The notes: generated by a model not told the origin, from the letters alone. A stretch of DNA of 64,000 bases from Xiphydria camelus (GCA_963678675.1 OY783197.1:15184402-15248401), one strand, 5' to 3'; shown: positions 10,886-20,583, numbered from the stretch's first letter. Translations and numbers: made by a program.

Positions 10886-11070
10886 GGAGAGTCATCGACA
10901 TCGTTATCAGAATCTTTTCTATCACTTCCTAATGAGTCTAGAAGCGATACATTTTTTATAACTGATGCTTTATCGGAAATGCCTGATGCTTCAAGGTCCT
11001 CTAAAAGGGACATTTTATCGAATTTCTCATTCTCGTCGGCGTCTGTTACTTTTATACCGCTCACAGGATC
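10886..11070 (-). CDS. POLRMT: POLRMT exon 4: acidic linker
   Basis: Acidic, serine-rich segment (DADENEKFDKMSLLEDLEAS, ending in DSDNDVDDS) with no fold. It is placed in the gene because it has a good acceptor (CTATCAATAG) and donor (CC|GTGAGT) and both joins keep phase: phase 0 with exon 3 and two bases left over into exon 5. A poorly conserved linker ahead of the PPR domain is usual for animal POLRMT. The exon could in principle belong to an alternative transcript. Confidence 0.7.
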
Positions 11071-11308
11071 CTATTGATAGAAAATTTTGTAATAAGAACA
11101 TCAAATCCGATAGTTCACACACTAAGGTGGCATTCTACAGACTGGACCAAAAATGTTGTCTTAAAAGTAGATTGAAATAACAATAGAAAAGAATCATTAG
11201 ATACGATTTGCACTTTTCAGAAAATTAGAGGAGGGATGTAAGTTTTTGAGGAAGTTTCGGTAGCAGCGATAGAAAATGTGATTCAACCCGTTCAGGTAGT
11301 AAATCTAA

Positions 11309-12088
11309 AGGCCCCTGTACACGTTGGGCCAATGAGTTGGGACACCGTTTACACGTTGGCGTTGCTCATTCTGGAGCGACGAGGATGGACGTGGAAACTA
11401 TCGCAGCCGCGGCCATTTACTTGTACAGCACTTTCTATTTTGCATAGGTTTTCTCGTCTGACAATTATTTTATGTGTTTAGAAAAGTCTCTGAAACAATA
11501 TGTTAAAATGTCAGAGGTAAAAAAAATTTTTTTAAGACAAAAATGACAAGTCATGTAATATATTAAAACGTCAGACGGAGGTAACATAAAAAAATGTTCG
11601 AAACAAAAATTACAAATTTGAGGGCGTCTGACACCCCTTTATCAATGACCTAGCCGTTTGACGATTTACATAGGTACATCATATGTGACCTTCAAACAAG
11701 TAACATATAAATTTTCAGCCGGAGGTACGAATATTTTTTGAGCAAAATTTTTTTATTTTTTGAGTCATCTGGCGTGTCTTTTGCAGGGGTTCTGAGCAAA
11801 ATCCTTGCAAATGACACTCCCTGATGGTCCTTCCAATCACCTCAAAAAATTCTAGTCGAAGGTGTTATCGTAGTACCTCCGTGGCCGCCATCTTTTAGTA
11901 TATAACGACACCTACGAGAGGCCAACATGTGAACGCTGTTGGCGGACTGCGCCAAGATCCTTTGATGTGTGGACGAAAAACCGACAACACTCGGCTGGCC
12001 GGCCAACGCTGGCCGCCAACGACAAATGTACGCCAAGTGGCCCTGTACAAGTTGGCCCAACGCATTGGCCCAACGTGTACAGGGGCCT
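11309..12088 (+). mobile_element. 780-bp PIF/Harbinger MITE keeping the first 20 codons of a transposase
   Basis: AGGCCCCTGTACACGTTGGG is matched by its complement at 12066-12088, with TAA at 11306-11308 and 12089-12091. At 11385 an ATG opens MDVETIAAAAIYLYSTF and stops after 20 codons. A start of the type acidic-then-AAAA is common in insect HARBI1-like transposases, so this looks like an internal-deletion derivative of an autonomous element rather than a MITE of unknown origin. It sits in intron 3 of POLRMT. GGCCAACG-type words recur in the right subterminal part. Confidence 0.8.
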
Positions 12089-13790
12089 TAAGAAACGAGG
12101 TCCGGCATTATGGAGCTCCAATGTTAAATTCCAAGTGGATGAAAATTATTTGCATCAGTGGCTCCAAGAGTTTCGAAATTTTTTTTTTCATTTTTTCACA
12201 ATAAGAGTGGTCACCTCTGCTCGACAGACAGAGAATTTTTTAATTATTTTTTTTCGAAATCAGCGTCGTCGACTTACCTTAAAGACAGGCTTTTGGAGCT
12301 CTCGTTAATTTTTTAATCAGTATAGAGGTAGTTGTCCCTGCTCAGAGGATACAATTTCGAATTTGTAATAATTATCAATGATATCAGTGTGACCGAAAAC
12401 TCCTGAAGGGGCTTCGATATGAATATCAAATAATTTTCACCCACTCGGAATTTAACATTGGAGCTTCATAAGACCGGATCTCATTTCTCAAACTGAAAGG
12501 GTTAAATTACATTTTTATCACTGCTACAGATTATTGCTCAAAAACTTACATCCCACCTCTAATTCTCTAAGAAGTTCCAATCATATCTAACGATTCCTTT
12601 TAAATTTTATTTACATCTATTTTTAGAATAGCATTTCTAATACAGTCTGTAGTCCAATCGATGGAAAAAAAGGTATTTTTTTGTATCGCATTTACTTGTA
12701 ATTTTCGGTGTTTAAAATATTATATCCTTAAAATATTAAGGACAAATTCATAACATTTCCAGTTATAAAGATTTTAAGGACATTGCGCCCATACGGCAAT
12801 TGTTACATGAACAGTTTTAAACGTGTTTTTCTCACAACTAATTTTTTCATTGGGCGTACATCTTCCTCAGAAACTAGTGATTCGACTTTTCCTTTGGTAT
12901 ACATTTCAAATAAGTATGTGTCTTTGGTGTAAACCATTAATTTCTTAATATTTGTACTCGTTTAAGTTGAAAAATTGCCAATAAAATCAGATCTTTATTT
13001 TTCAGTTTGTGATTTCGTTAATAATTTTCGGGTATTCTTCATTGAAGATTGAATGATAGCTCACATAAAACAGGAAGAAAATGTTCTTTTATATTAGATA
13101 ACTAGGAGGGTCGCGATCAATACGCCTGATTGAACAGCTATTCTCCGACACGATATGCAGCTTAACATGTACTTTTTAGTTTTTAATACATGTACTCTTC
13201 TGAAAATTTTGAATTTTACCTTCAACATAAATGAAAATGTATGTAGAGCCTCAGTTTCATAAATTTAATAGCTTTCTTCCAAATATTTTCTAAAAATCAC
13301 CTTGAAAGCAGGCATCTAGACTAGAATACTACCTAACATTTAGAATATCTGCAGAGATTGATAAAAGAATCGTCTAAGCATATCTTCAGTCGATTCGAAT
13401 GTCACGAACATCGTGAATATACTGGTTATTTTATCTACTTCAACACCGTCACTATACCAATTTATACAATGTATTTTTCACCACCACATACCCCATTTAT
13501 TTTCGTTATTTGTCACTGGATGAACAAATTTTTTGAGCAATTTGTTTCACGTATCGAGGCAGACTTATATACGACAGATTTTTGCAAGATACGAAAGTCG
13601 CCTCCATTTTTTAAAATGAAACTTGACACTTTCTTACAATTAGTTGATGAAAAATATATACCATATACACACTGTGTCTCAGAAATGGCGGGCACAGAAT
13701 ACGTGGCAGTATTCTTCATGGAAAATTAGACCTTGAATGTACTGTTCAAATTGTCCTGACTTACAGATTTTACGCAAGAGTAAAAAGTAG

Positions 13791-13930
13791 TTGCACAATC
13801 GCAATATAATATCAATGGTAAGCGTCACCGCTGATCACTCAAATGCCACTATCATTTGTTCGCAACACTCTTGCTCAAAGGTTGACTGATCACTGGCAGC
13901 GCTTTCTATTGATATTGTATTGCGGTTGCA
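13791..13930. mobile_element. 140-bp hairpin MITE in POLRMT intron 3
   Basis: TTGCACAATCGCAATATAAT with the following ATCAATGG is matched by the complement at about 13903-13930. A second pair (TGATCACT / ACTGATCA) lies inside. Target duplication is unclear. Confidence 0.75.
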
Positions 13931-14147
13931 TAATTTCTTTTTCCTATGTAAAGTCTCTTGGTTGTACGACAATTTGAATCACATATTCAAGGTATAATGT
14001 GTCTTGATGAATACCACCACGTGTTTCATATTGGTCTATTCACAATATTCTGCACATTAAATCTTATTTATCATAATTCAATTGAAAATATATCCAAAAC
14101 AGATGCTTTTCCGAGATTTCTATATATACAATTCGAGTGCTACCTAC

Positions 14148-14353
14148 ATTAAGTACTCCTATCAATGCGTGTTCCTTGTGTATTTCATTGGTAAAGTTGT
14201 TTTTCTTTTTAGTTTGTTTTGTTTCCGAGAGAGGATTAGCTTTAATTTTATGTAACTGATCCAAATTGATCTCCAGTTGATCGACCAGCATCGATAACTG
14301 GGCGGCATTCAGATTTTGAACTGCCGCTCTTTTATGACTCGTAGAATTGGTAA
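14148..14353 (-). CDS. POLRMT: POLRMT exon 3
   Basis: Helical, polar segment including LNAAQLSMLVDQLEINLDQL followed by a lysine-rich stretch (KQTKKKNN). The acceptor TTCTTGCAG at 14354-14355 completes a codon with the single G left by exon 2; the donor AAT|GTAGGT is at 14148. It has no catalytic residue. Membership rests on phase-compatible joins on both sides and on position between the presequence exon and the PPR exon. Confidence 0.7.
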
Positions 14354-14434
14354 CTGCAAGAATTTAACACACGAAAAGTTGAAATATCAAATTAGAATAT
14401 CTTACTACGAGCTATTTCTTAAAACAAACTTTAC

Positions 14435-14548
14435 CTTCCAAAAGTTCAGCAAACTTTTTTGTCTTCCTTTTCATTTTTTTCTTTATTGGCGTGTCAAGTA
14501 AGGCCGTGTTCGTAGTTGTCGTTTGTAACCGAATTTGTGAAAAATTAA
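14435..14548 (-). CDS. POLRMT: POLRMT exon 2
   Basis: Short exon: threonine-rich, then strongly basic (DTPIKKKMKRKTKKFAELLE). The acceptor CTCCGTTAGCAG is at 14549-14550, and the donor GAAG|GTAAAG leaves one base for exon 3. The join to exon 1 also keeps phase, one base plus two. Confidence 0.65.
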
Positions 14549-14804
14549 CTGCTAACGGAGAAAAAGTTAAAAAAAATTGTTTAGTAGTAAGAAATATTTG
14601 TGACGTATAAAAACTAATAACGATAAACGTAATTGTAGGGAAGTGCATTTTGATTATGTGAACGAAAATATAACGCGTATTGCTCTACAAGTAAAACAGC
14701 CATGCAGCGCATACTTACGTAATGTATAAACATTGTAAAGCAAGAGACATGGATGAACTTATGCGAGATACTTATGATTATCGCGAAAATGATTTAATAC
14801 TTAC

Positions 14805-14934
14805 ACTTCGGTAGTTCGTAGTGATAGAACTTGCAGAATGAACATAAGCGTGTCGGTAATTGAACGTTTGGATATATCGACGTGATAAACATATTCTGCA
14901 ACGAAATACCGGGATTCTTTAATAATCTATACAT
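14805..14934 (-). CDS. POLRMT: POLRMT exon 1: start codon and mitochondrial presequence
   Basis: The ATG at 14934 is the first after an in-frame TGA lying 22-24 bases upstream. The first 43 residues have basic and hydroxylated residues (start MYRLLKNPGISLQNMF) and the first acidic residue appears only near residue 39, as expected for a matrix-targeting presequence. The donor AAGT|GTAAGT is at 14805. The six exons total 1404 bases, exactly 468 codons. The reading was reached by tracing splice sites; no transcript evidence is available. Confidence 0.65.
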
Positions 14935-15150
14935 CTTAGTGATATTGAAAAAAAATCACACTGATTCCACAAAATTATACACTTCGTTGGCCTTTTAGGC
15001 CACATGTAGAAACACTCATCTTACGAAGGACGAGCCGGCGCATTTCTAACCGGAAGTCACTGATCTCTACAGCACTCCCTCTCTCTACCTATAGGGAACT
15101 TGCACTGTCGCGTCTGCATCCAAACTTGACCTAAAATCCCTATAACTTTT
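14935..15150 (-). promoter_or_regulatory. Likely POLRMT promoter region with an ETS-type site
   Basis: An ACCGGAAGT motif lies at 15049-15057, about 115 bp upstream of the POLRMT start codon. ETS/GABP-type sites are common in promoters of nuclear genes for mitochondrial proteins, but this single match is only suggestive. No TATA box is evident. Confidence 0.35.
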
Positions 15151-15159
15151 GGAAGTTAC

Positions 15160-16130
15160 TAGATTTTTAGCGGCGCATTCAAACTCTTTATATTAACCTC
15201 TAATTATTGTCATTTTATTAAGCAAGTAAGGTATAGATGGATTGTAATAGAGAGAAAGAACGAGAACGTCGAAGACTGCGTGATAAGTTAAATAAGTCGC
15301 AGGCCACCGTGGTTTCTATTCGCGAGATTATAAACACCTTTATTGCGTGATGGACAGGGGATCTGAGTCGCGGGCCGCTGTGAGCTCCGTTTGTAAATAT
15401 GGTATCCCCTTTCGCGGACCGATAGGTCGTAGTTCATTTACCTAGCAAGAACAGTTCTCCTTTCTTTGAGTCACGTAGGCGTGCGCGCATAAGATTTGTT
15501 ATCAATACGCGCTTCGGATTGCGGGAGTTCGTGCGCGGTAGACCCACGGTTAATGAGGGCATGTTTTCTTTCGAGTGCGTGGGATTGTGCGCGCCAGAGT
15601 CAGGGTCGATGCGTGCTTTCTTCGCACGTGGACGCGTGGAGCGTGGATTAGATCATTGTGCGTAGACGAAGAAAGTGGGAGTAGAGTCCTTGACTACGAC
15701 TAGCGTCGAGTATCAGATTGGTTCCTCACATTAGCGCTGAGTATTTGATTGGTTCCCCACATTAGCGCTGAGTATTTGATTGGTTCCCCGTTGTTACCGA
15801 GAGGCGGGGACTTTTGATTTAAAAGGATGCACTTTGCCGCTCGAGGTGCACTCAGATACCGATTTATAACAAATTATATTCCAACTATGTGTTAAAATAT
15901 AATTCATTGGTGATCACCTAATTCTTGGATTAAGAGTTTTCATTTCTCCACCTGCAATAAAACTCTTCATCTCCCGATCCCGCTCTTTCCGAGCAGAGTG
16001 GTTCAGCACTCCACGGGCACGGACCTGCCCCCTACAAACGGACCAAGAAGACCAGCCCGGCACGCAACAGCACGAAGATTGGTGTGCCCCCTATCGGTGA
16101 CTAGTCGAAGTGTTCGCGTGCACGTTTATT
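15160..16130 (+). mobile_element. Possible solo LTR or LTR remnant
   Basis: Shows promoter-like order: three ATTGG repeats (15700-15790), a TATA-like GATTTAAAAGG at about 15817, an initiator-like TCAGAT about 35 bp on, then AATAAA in TGCAATAAAACTCTTC at about 15954. That order fits a U3-R-U5 structure. Clear TG...CA ends and flanking duplications were not found, so a 5' region of an unseen gene is an alternative. A short word set near 15150 (GTTACTAGATTTT, AGCGGC) recurs at 34218 and 35900. Confidence 0.35.
15700..15790 (+). repeat. Three tandem 32-bp repeats with inverted CCAAT boxes
   Basis: Units TTAGCGCTGAGTATTTGATT plus GGTTCCCCACA occur three times, the first diverged. Each carries ATTGG, the complement of a CCAAT box, about 30-115 bp upstream of the TATA-like sequence. 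Confidence 0.8.
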
Positions 16131-16133
16131 TGC

Positions 16134-16300
16134 AATTCAATTAATCAATCCTCGTGCTTTCATTAACGAGAGTAGACGTCACCGTAGCTAATGAGGGCAT
16201 GAGAATTAATTGTTCACTGGTTAGTACGTTTAAAAATAAGGTTTAAAAAAAGTCACCAGCGACAGATATCGTGAGCACGGGTGTACATATAGAGAATGTA
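16134..16300 (+). repeat. Dispersed repeat, copy 1 (others near 45886 and 59505)
   Basis: The words CCGTAGCTAATGAGGGC, GAGAATTAATTGTTCA and AAAAAAGTCACCAGCGACAG recur at 59503-59606 in the same order. A shorter related copy (CAATCAATCCTCATGCTTTC) is at 45890-45930. Palindromic ATGAGGGCATGAGAATTAAT-type sequence suggests a foldback core. Confidence 0.7.
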
Positions 16301-16571
16301 CATCCAAGTTTCGCCAAGAAACCCAGCTTGGTGGCGCTGCTTGTATTTACCTTTTGATAACGATTTTCCACGGAAAGAATTTATTTGAATGCTTTGAAAT
16401 CCACATTCTCTTATAATTGAGGCCATGTTGATTAAATCTTATAGGTAAAACACTTCAATTATTATCCAAAATAACGTGTAAACAGCGCTTATACCACGGG
16501 CATCTGCTTAATGCTTGGTGCGTGCCACAGATGGCACTCTATCTGTTTTGTGCAGTTACCCAATCGCCCTA

Positions 16572-16644
16572 TAGACCAATCAGGATCAAGTATTACGTTG
16601 TGGTGGGGTTACTGACAACGTAATACTTGATCCTGATTGGTCTA
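16572..16644. mobile_element. 73-bp hairpin element
   Basis: TAGACCAATCAGGATCAAGT with its complement at 16621-16644, around GTTGTGGTGGGGTTACTGACAAC. One arm of the same family lies at 5276-5305, next to the MITE at 5017. Confidence 0.8.
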
Positions 16645-17526
16645 TTTGTTAAGATGCGTGCACGCAAAGATACGAGCGAGTTCGAGAAATGGGGCCCAGG
16701 CCTTGGAAACTTGATACACAAATTGTGAATTAAAGCTGTACAAAAATGTGTGCAAGTACAAAAGCAAAACTTCTGGTATTTATAGAATTATATAAAGTAG
16801 AGTGTCAGTAAGAGTATTTCGCATTGTTTTTTTAATGTACTAAAATTAATGGAATCGAAAAAATAATTGTGTGCATTATATATGACGGCATAGTGTACAT
16901 AATCTCTTCTATTTTGTCTTCTTTTTCAGTAAAGATCCGACAGTTTTTGATACCAACACCAGTTTAAAACATGACCAGCTTGTAATAATTTTGAACCTTT
17001 GATAAAATTCTGGTTTATTTTGAGGTTATGCTTCATTGGAATAAACCCATATTTAATTACTTTTAACATTTTGTTAATATTTCGATATCACTCTAATTAC
17101 TTTATTGCACGCTGATACTTCTAATAACCGCCAGAAGTGGTGCTGCCGTCGATTTACTACGCCATCTACAGTTCGTGCAAGTTTCCTATACTGGATAGAC
17201 CATAGATGAATTGCTATGAATAGGTAGATGCTCGGTTAGCATGTAGCTCGCCCAGCGCGTCCTGTAGACGGTCACGGTACTAGACAACTTCCTAATACGT
17301 CTGCGCGGCAATGGGGATTGGCTAAATTTAAAGTTAGGCAGTGGGGATTGGCTAAATTTCCATTTCTCTTCTCTACTACGAAACTCGCTCAAGCGCAGAA
17401 TTACGATCTTAGGCCGGTCTTTAGTACGGTGACCTCCTGCAAGAAAGCGCTGGCGATGATTCAATTTTCTTCAGGTCAGCCGAAGGATAGTCTATGGGGG
17501 AGGTTACACGCTCAGTCTGGCATCAG
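16645..17526. other. Intergenic, no gene seen
   Basis: A/T-rich to 17100. A 27-30 bp direct repeat (TGGGGATTGGCTAAATTT) occurs at 17311 and 17341. No supported frame. Confidence 0.4.
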
Positions 17527-17688
17527 TACCATATGTCCGCGATCGGTTATTTCGATAACTAATCTGAACTTGCTGACACGTCAACACTCGCGGATGACTA
17601 CGCATGCGCATTCACGTTTCTCCGGTAATCCTATTGGACGAGGAGACCCACAGAGGTGCTCATGCAAAACTCGCAATTTTGCTATGGG
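17527..17688 (+). mobile_element. Truncated copy of the TACCRTATGTCCGCGATC foldback family
   Basis: Starts with TACCATATGTCCGCGATC and goes straight to the centre and right arm of the family seen whole at 47477-47793 and 50497-50813. The last terminal repeat is missing: it stops at GCTATGGG and the duplicated SAP region begins. Confidence 0.75.
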
Positions 17689-17694
17689 CTAATT

Positions 17695-17865
17695 AGGTTG
17701 GTTGGGAAAAACTGAAGCAGATGGCGCCACCGAGCCAAACACCCGCGGGCAAATTTAAACGGTTATAATATATTATTAATGCTGCACTAATATGACTAAT
17801 GTGACTGGTAAAAAATGTGTAAAAATGAATTACGGTGATACGAAAGTGAAGCAGTTGAAGGAATT
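17695..17865 (+). repeat. Segmental duplication, copy 1 (copy 2 at 18298-18461)
   Basis: About 170 bp including AGGTTGGTTGGGAAAAACTG, CCGAGCCAAACACCCGCGGG and the start of a SAP exon match 18298-18461. Copy 1 lacks the segment around GTTGCAGATTTGACTG, which in copy 2 carries the splice acceptor. Confidence 0.85.
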
Positions 17866-17919
17866 GTTAGTTGTTCTTAACGCCAAAACTGGTGGAAGAA
17901 AACAAGATTTGATTGAAAG
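17792..17919 (+). CDS. SAP-domain exon fragment, copy 1
   Basis: The frame from ATG 17792 reads MTNVTGKK and then a SAP motif: KVKQLKELL, a short turn, then GGRKQDLIER. SAP domains are 35-residue helix-turn-helix units that bind A/T-rich scaffold DNA, found in SUMO ligases, hnRNPs and other nuclear proteins. It ends at a donor, GAAAG|GTATTT (17919), so it was or is an internal or first exon; no following exon was found. The duplicated copy at 18401 has a real acceptor where this copy has lost it, so this copy can only be a first exon or a relic. The parent gene cannot be named. Confidence 0.55.
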
Positions 17920-18086
17920 GTATTTTGATAATATCTTAATTCCATGTATTTTTGACAATCTCCTTTTTCTAAATTTCAAATTACATGTAATGTTAATAAA
18001 TGATAATAATTCTTAAGGTAATACTTATGTTGCTTGTAGTAGCTTAAAAATTAATTTAACTTAATTAGAGGGTTCGAAGAGTAATT

Positions 18087-18194
18087 CGAAAGTGCAATTT
18101 TTGACAAAAATGCCATTTATAGCTTACTGTTTTCAGATTCTAATCCTTAACGCAGTAAGTTATAAATGGCATTTTTGTCAAAAATTGCACTTCG
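18087..18194. mobile_element. 108-bp hairpin MITE
   Basis: CGAAAGTGCAATTTTTGACA and the following AAAATGCCATTTATA are matched by the complement at about 18155-18194, around an unpaired centre of about 30 bp. Confidence 0.85.
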
Positions 18195-18204
18195 AGGTTT
18201 TCAA

Positions 18205-18350
18205 AGCAAGGTATCGATATTTCAAATCAGGTGGTCAATAAGGGTATTTGGCTCGGTGGCGCCGAAGTTTACTTCCTCGACCACCAGCCAACCTAATTTA
18301 GGTTGGCTGGGCAAAACTGAAGCAGATGGCGCCACCGAGCCAAACACCCG
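18205..18350. repeat. Palindrome across the duplication border, with a further copy at 18737-18820
   Basis: GGCTCGGTGGCGCC (18251) and GGCGCCACCGAGCC (18328) are inverted around CCAGCCAACCTAATTTAGGT. The left half recurs at 18737-18820 (ATTTCAAATCAGGCGGTAAA, TAGCTCGGTGGCGCC). The inverted repeats at the edge may explain why this region duplicated. Confidence 0.65.
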
Positions 18351-18461
18351 CGGGCAAATTAAAACGGTTATAATATATTATTAATGCTGCACTGTTGCAG
18401 ATTTGACTGTATCTGATGTGACTGGTAAAAAAATTATGAAAGTGAAACAGTTAAAGGAATT
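18298..18461 (+). repeat. Segmental duplication, copy 2
   Basis: Matches 17695-17865 and additionally keeps CTGTTGCAG, a splice acceptor, just before the SAP exon. Confidence 0.8.
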
Positions 18462-18470
18462 CAGCGGATC
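18401..18470 (+). pseudogene. SAP-domain exon, copy 2, truncated after KVKQLKEF
   Basis: From the acceptor (AG 18399-18400) the frame reads LTVSDVTGKKIMKVKQLKEF, matching copy 1 at 17792. Similarity stops at GGAATTC, and a G/C-rich block (18470-18605) unrelated to copy 1 follows. Half of the SAP domain, including the GGRKQDLIER helix, is gone, so this copy cannot fold as a SAP domain unless the following block is an unrelated splice partner. Confidence 0.6.
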
Positions 18471-19356
18471 TCCAACTGAGGCGGCAGGTCCTTTTCGCGC
18501 GGGAGAAGGACCTGTTTCCGTCGTTTGGTGGTGGCGACACCGTCGCTCGTCGTGGGTCGGCCGCTATCGCTGGTGGGAAGCGGCTGCGGAGGCTCCACAG
18601 CCACCGTTTTATATTAAATTTTTTATTTCAATTCACTTCACTACATACAGATTCATAAATTAAGGTTATATTTTCGTTTTTGACTCCTGCAATGCCTACT
18701 ATACTTTATAAAGTAAGCCTTGACTCCTGCCACATTGATATATTTCAAATCAGGCGGTAAATAAGGGTGTTTAGCTCGGTGGCGCCTAAGTTTACTTCCT
18801 CGACCACTAGCCAACCTAATTATGAGAGATAAAATAATGGTGAACATTGAGGTTACACTTTCCGACACACACACACATATATTAGATATCGGGGGTAGAA
18901 TTAGATCTCTGAAAGAAGGCGAGGCTGCTTATAATGGGAATATGACATAATTCTGTATTTTAGGCATTTTGATTTTTATATTTTAATTTCTGTACAGTCC
19001 AATATTACTCTGGTGCTTTTAATTTTCAAAGCATTTTGGCATGTTTTTTAAAATTTTATCCTTAGTCGGCCAATATATTGCTGTTCTCAAACTAATAGCT
19101 AAGAGGCTTACAGTTGAATAGAATAAAGTGCTACATAAAGCATTGCTTAGCTTAAACAAAACGGCTAAACAAGCAAATGAAATATTTAATTTAAATTTAC
19201 ACAGAACCAAAATAATCCTTGTTTCCATATTCATTCAAATGCAATCATTAAAACTAGTTGTCCGCTCTGCACACATTTTAATATTTTTCAGAATAATCCC
19301 ATTTAGGTATCCCTAAAATATAAATATTTTACATATTTATATAATATTACAAAAAT
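18471..19356. other. No gene recognised; G/C-rich block and repeat copy
   Basis: 18470-18605 is strikingly G/C-rich (hairpin words CAGGTCCTTTTCGCG / GAGAAGGACCTG) in an A/T-rich setting. 18737-18820 is a repeat copy; the rest is A/T-rich with frames of at most 73 codons and no domain. Confidence 0.4.
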
Positions 19357-19440
19357 ATTACCTACTAGTAAAGCTCATCAATTTGTCATCAGAATTATAT
19401 TACCTACCAGTAAAGCTCATCAATTTTTCATCAGAATTTA
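19357..19440 (-). repeat. 43-bp tandem duplication over an exon end and its splice donor
   Basis: TACTAGTAAAGCTCATCAAT (copy at 19365) and TACCAGTAAAGCTCATCAAT (copy at 19405) are 40 bp apart. On the minus strand the upper copy has ACTG|GTAGGT while the lower one has lost the GGT, so only one donor is usable. Confidence 0.8.
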
Positions 19441-19599
19441 AAATTTGAGGCAACTGAAAGAATTCTGTAAAATGAATCTCGGTTGTTTTATCTTCATAAA
19501 AATTATTTGTGAGAGGAGGTCGTGGAGACACACAGGCACTTTTACCCGGCACTGTTTGGTCTGAAAATTCTCCAGTACTCGTCACAGTGATACTACTTT
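19408..19599 (-). pseudogene. 3' part of a coding exon split by a transposon
   Basis: Minus-strand frame beginning with SSITVTSTGEFSD and ending ...DEKLMSFTG at the donor ACTG|GTAGGT (19408). The other half of the exon is at 20584-20654. If 19600-20583 and one AAA are removed, the two halves join in the same frame. The protein is unknown: polar, S/T/P-rich, no domain seen. The THAP fragment at 22028-22285 lies upstream on the same strand and could belong to the same gene, but the phases of the joins I tried do not fit. Confidence 0.55.
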
Positions 19600-20583
19600 C
19601 CCAGGTAGCAAGCTGACGTAAACTTGACGTCACTTTTAGGGCATACTTCGTCGGCGACGTCATTCTACCAAAAAATGACGTTTTAATGTCGTCATTCAAG
19701 AAACGTCTTTAAGACGCCTTAAATATGACGTTAGAAAGACGTTATTTTTACATCGTAATAAAATTTTTAAATAACTATACTTATTATACAATATACATTG
19801 AATATTTTTATATTTTTTTATAATGTATAATATAAAAATATTTGTATAGTGTGGTCTACTTTATTCTCGATTCTTATATCTCTGTACCATTTTACCAGTA
19901 CGTTTTTTTGTAATAAATAAAAGTAAGATTTTTTATATTGCGGTCGTTTCTATAAACATTCATATAATTATTTATTTATTAATATCAATTTGCGTCTATG
20001 CAAGAATATTTATCAAAAGATGCAATCATAAATTTAGAAAAATGTTGAGAAAATAATAATACAATTATAAAATCTTATTTATTTAAGCTCTTTCTTATTG
20101 ACTGGAAAAGCAAAATATATTTATTCATTAAAATTCATATGAACACCAATAGTAATACTTAATACCATAGGAGCGTGCAGCAGATGAGGACTCGAAAACA
20201 CTGACCGATCGACGAAGTTAAGCAGCAAAAAGTGCGGACAGTAGTTGGATGGGTGACCGCTCACGATGAAAAGATATACGTCAGCCCTAACCTTTCAGAA
20301 CCGTCATTTTTTACACAATCACGTTATATTTTTCGTTATCTGCCGTCAGAACTGACCTTCAAAAACCGTCATTTCGACGTTAGTGTGCTACCTGGAAAAT
20401 CGCTAAAATTAAACGTCATATTTCACGTCATAAAGAACGTTAGAAAGACGTCATTAAATGACGTCAGTGGGATGTGACTTTCGAACGTACTTTTAACGTC
20501 ATTTATACGTCTTTTACTGACGTCGTCTATAACCAGATCTGACCAAAAAATGACGTTAATTTCACGTTAGTTTGTTACCTGGG
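19600..20583. mobile_element. 984-bp DNA transposon with CCCAGGTAGCA ends, inserted in an exon
   Basis: CCCAGGTAGCAA at the left is matched by TTGTTACCTGGG at the right, with TTT on both sides. The interior is crowded with GACGT and TGACGTCA-like words near both ends (19615-19740 and 20370-20560), another inverted relationship. A further internal end (GCTACCTGG at 20387) suggests nesting. It carries a 5S-rRNA-like segment. The superfamily is not clear; a 3-bp duplication fits several. Confidence 0.8.
20165..20268 (+). ncRNA. 5S-rRNA-derived segment with Pol III internal control motifs
   Basis: Keeps the order of a 5S rRNA gene: CCGATCGACGAAGTTAAGCA (box A region), TGCGGACAGTAGT (intermediate element) and TTGGATGGGTGACCGC (box C, 20245-20260). 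The first 35 bases are diverged (TACCATAGGAGCGTG) and the 3' stem is missing, so it is not a functional 5S gene. A run of six T at about 20307 could end Pol III transcription. It lies inside the TIR element at 19600-20583. It may be a 5S-headed SINE fragment or a captured 5S. Confidence 0.75.

Larger units (their letters stand above)
11071..14147 (-). other. POLRMT intron 3, 3.1 kb, with MITE insertions
   Basis: Lies between the donor AAT|GTAGGT (14148) and the acceptor at 11071. It contains the 780-bp MITE at 11309-12088 and the hairpin at 13791-13930. The remainder (12089-13790) is A/T-rich. A 123-codon plus-strand open frame at 13358-13729 has no recognisable domain and is not called as a gene. 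Confidence 0.65.

Noticed and set aside
20165..20268. A functional 5S rRNA gene
   Set aside because: The 5' end is diverged and the closing 3' stem is absent, so only the internal promoter region is recognisable.
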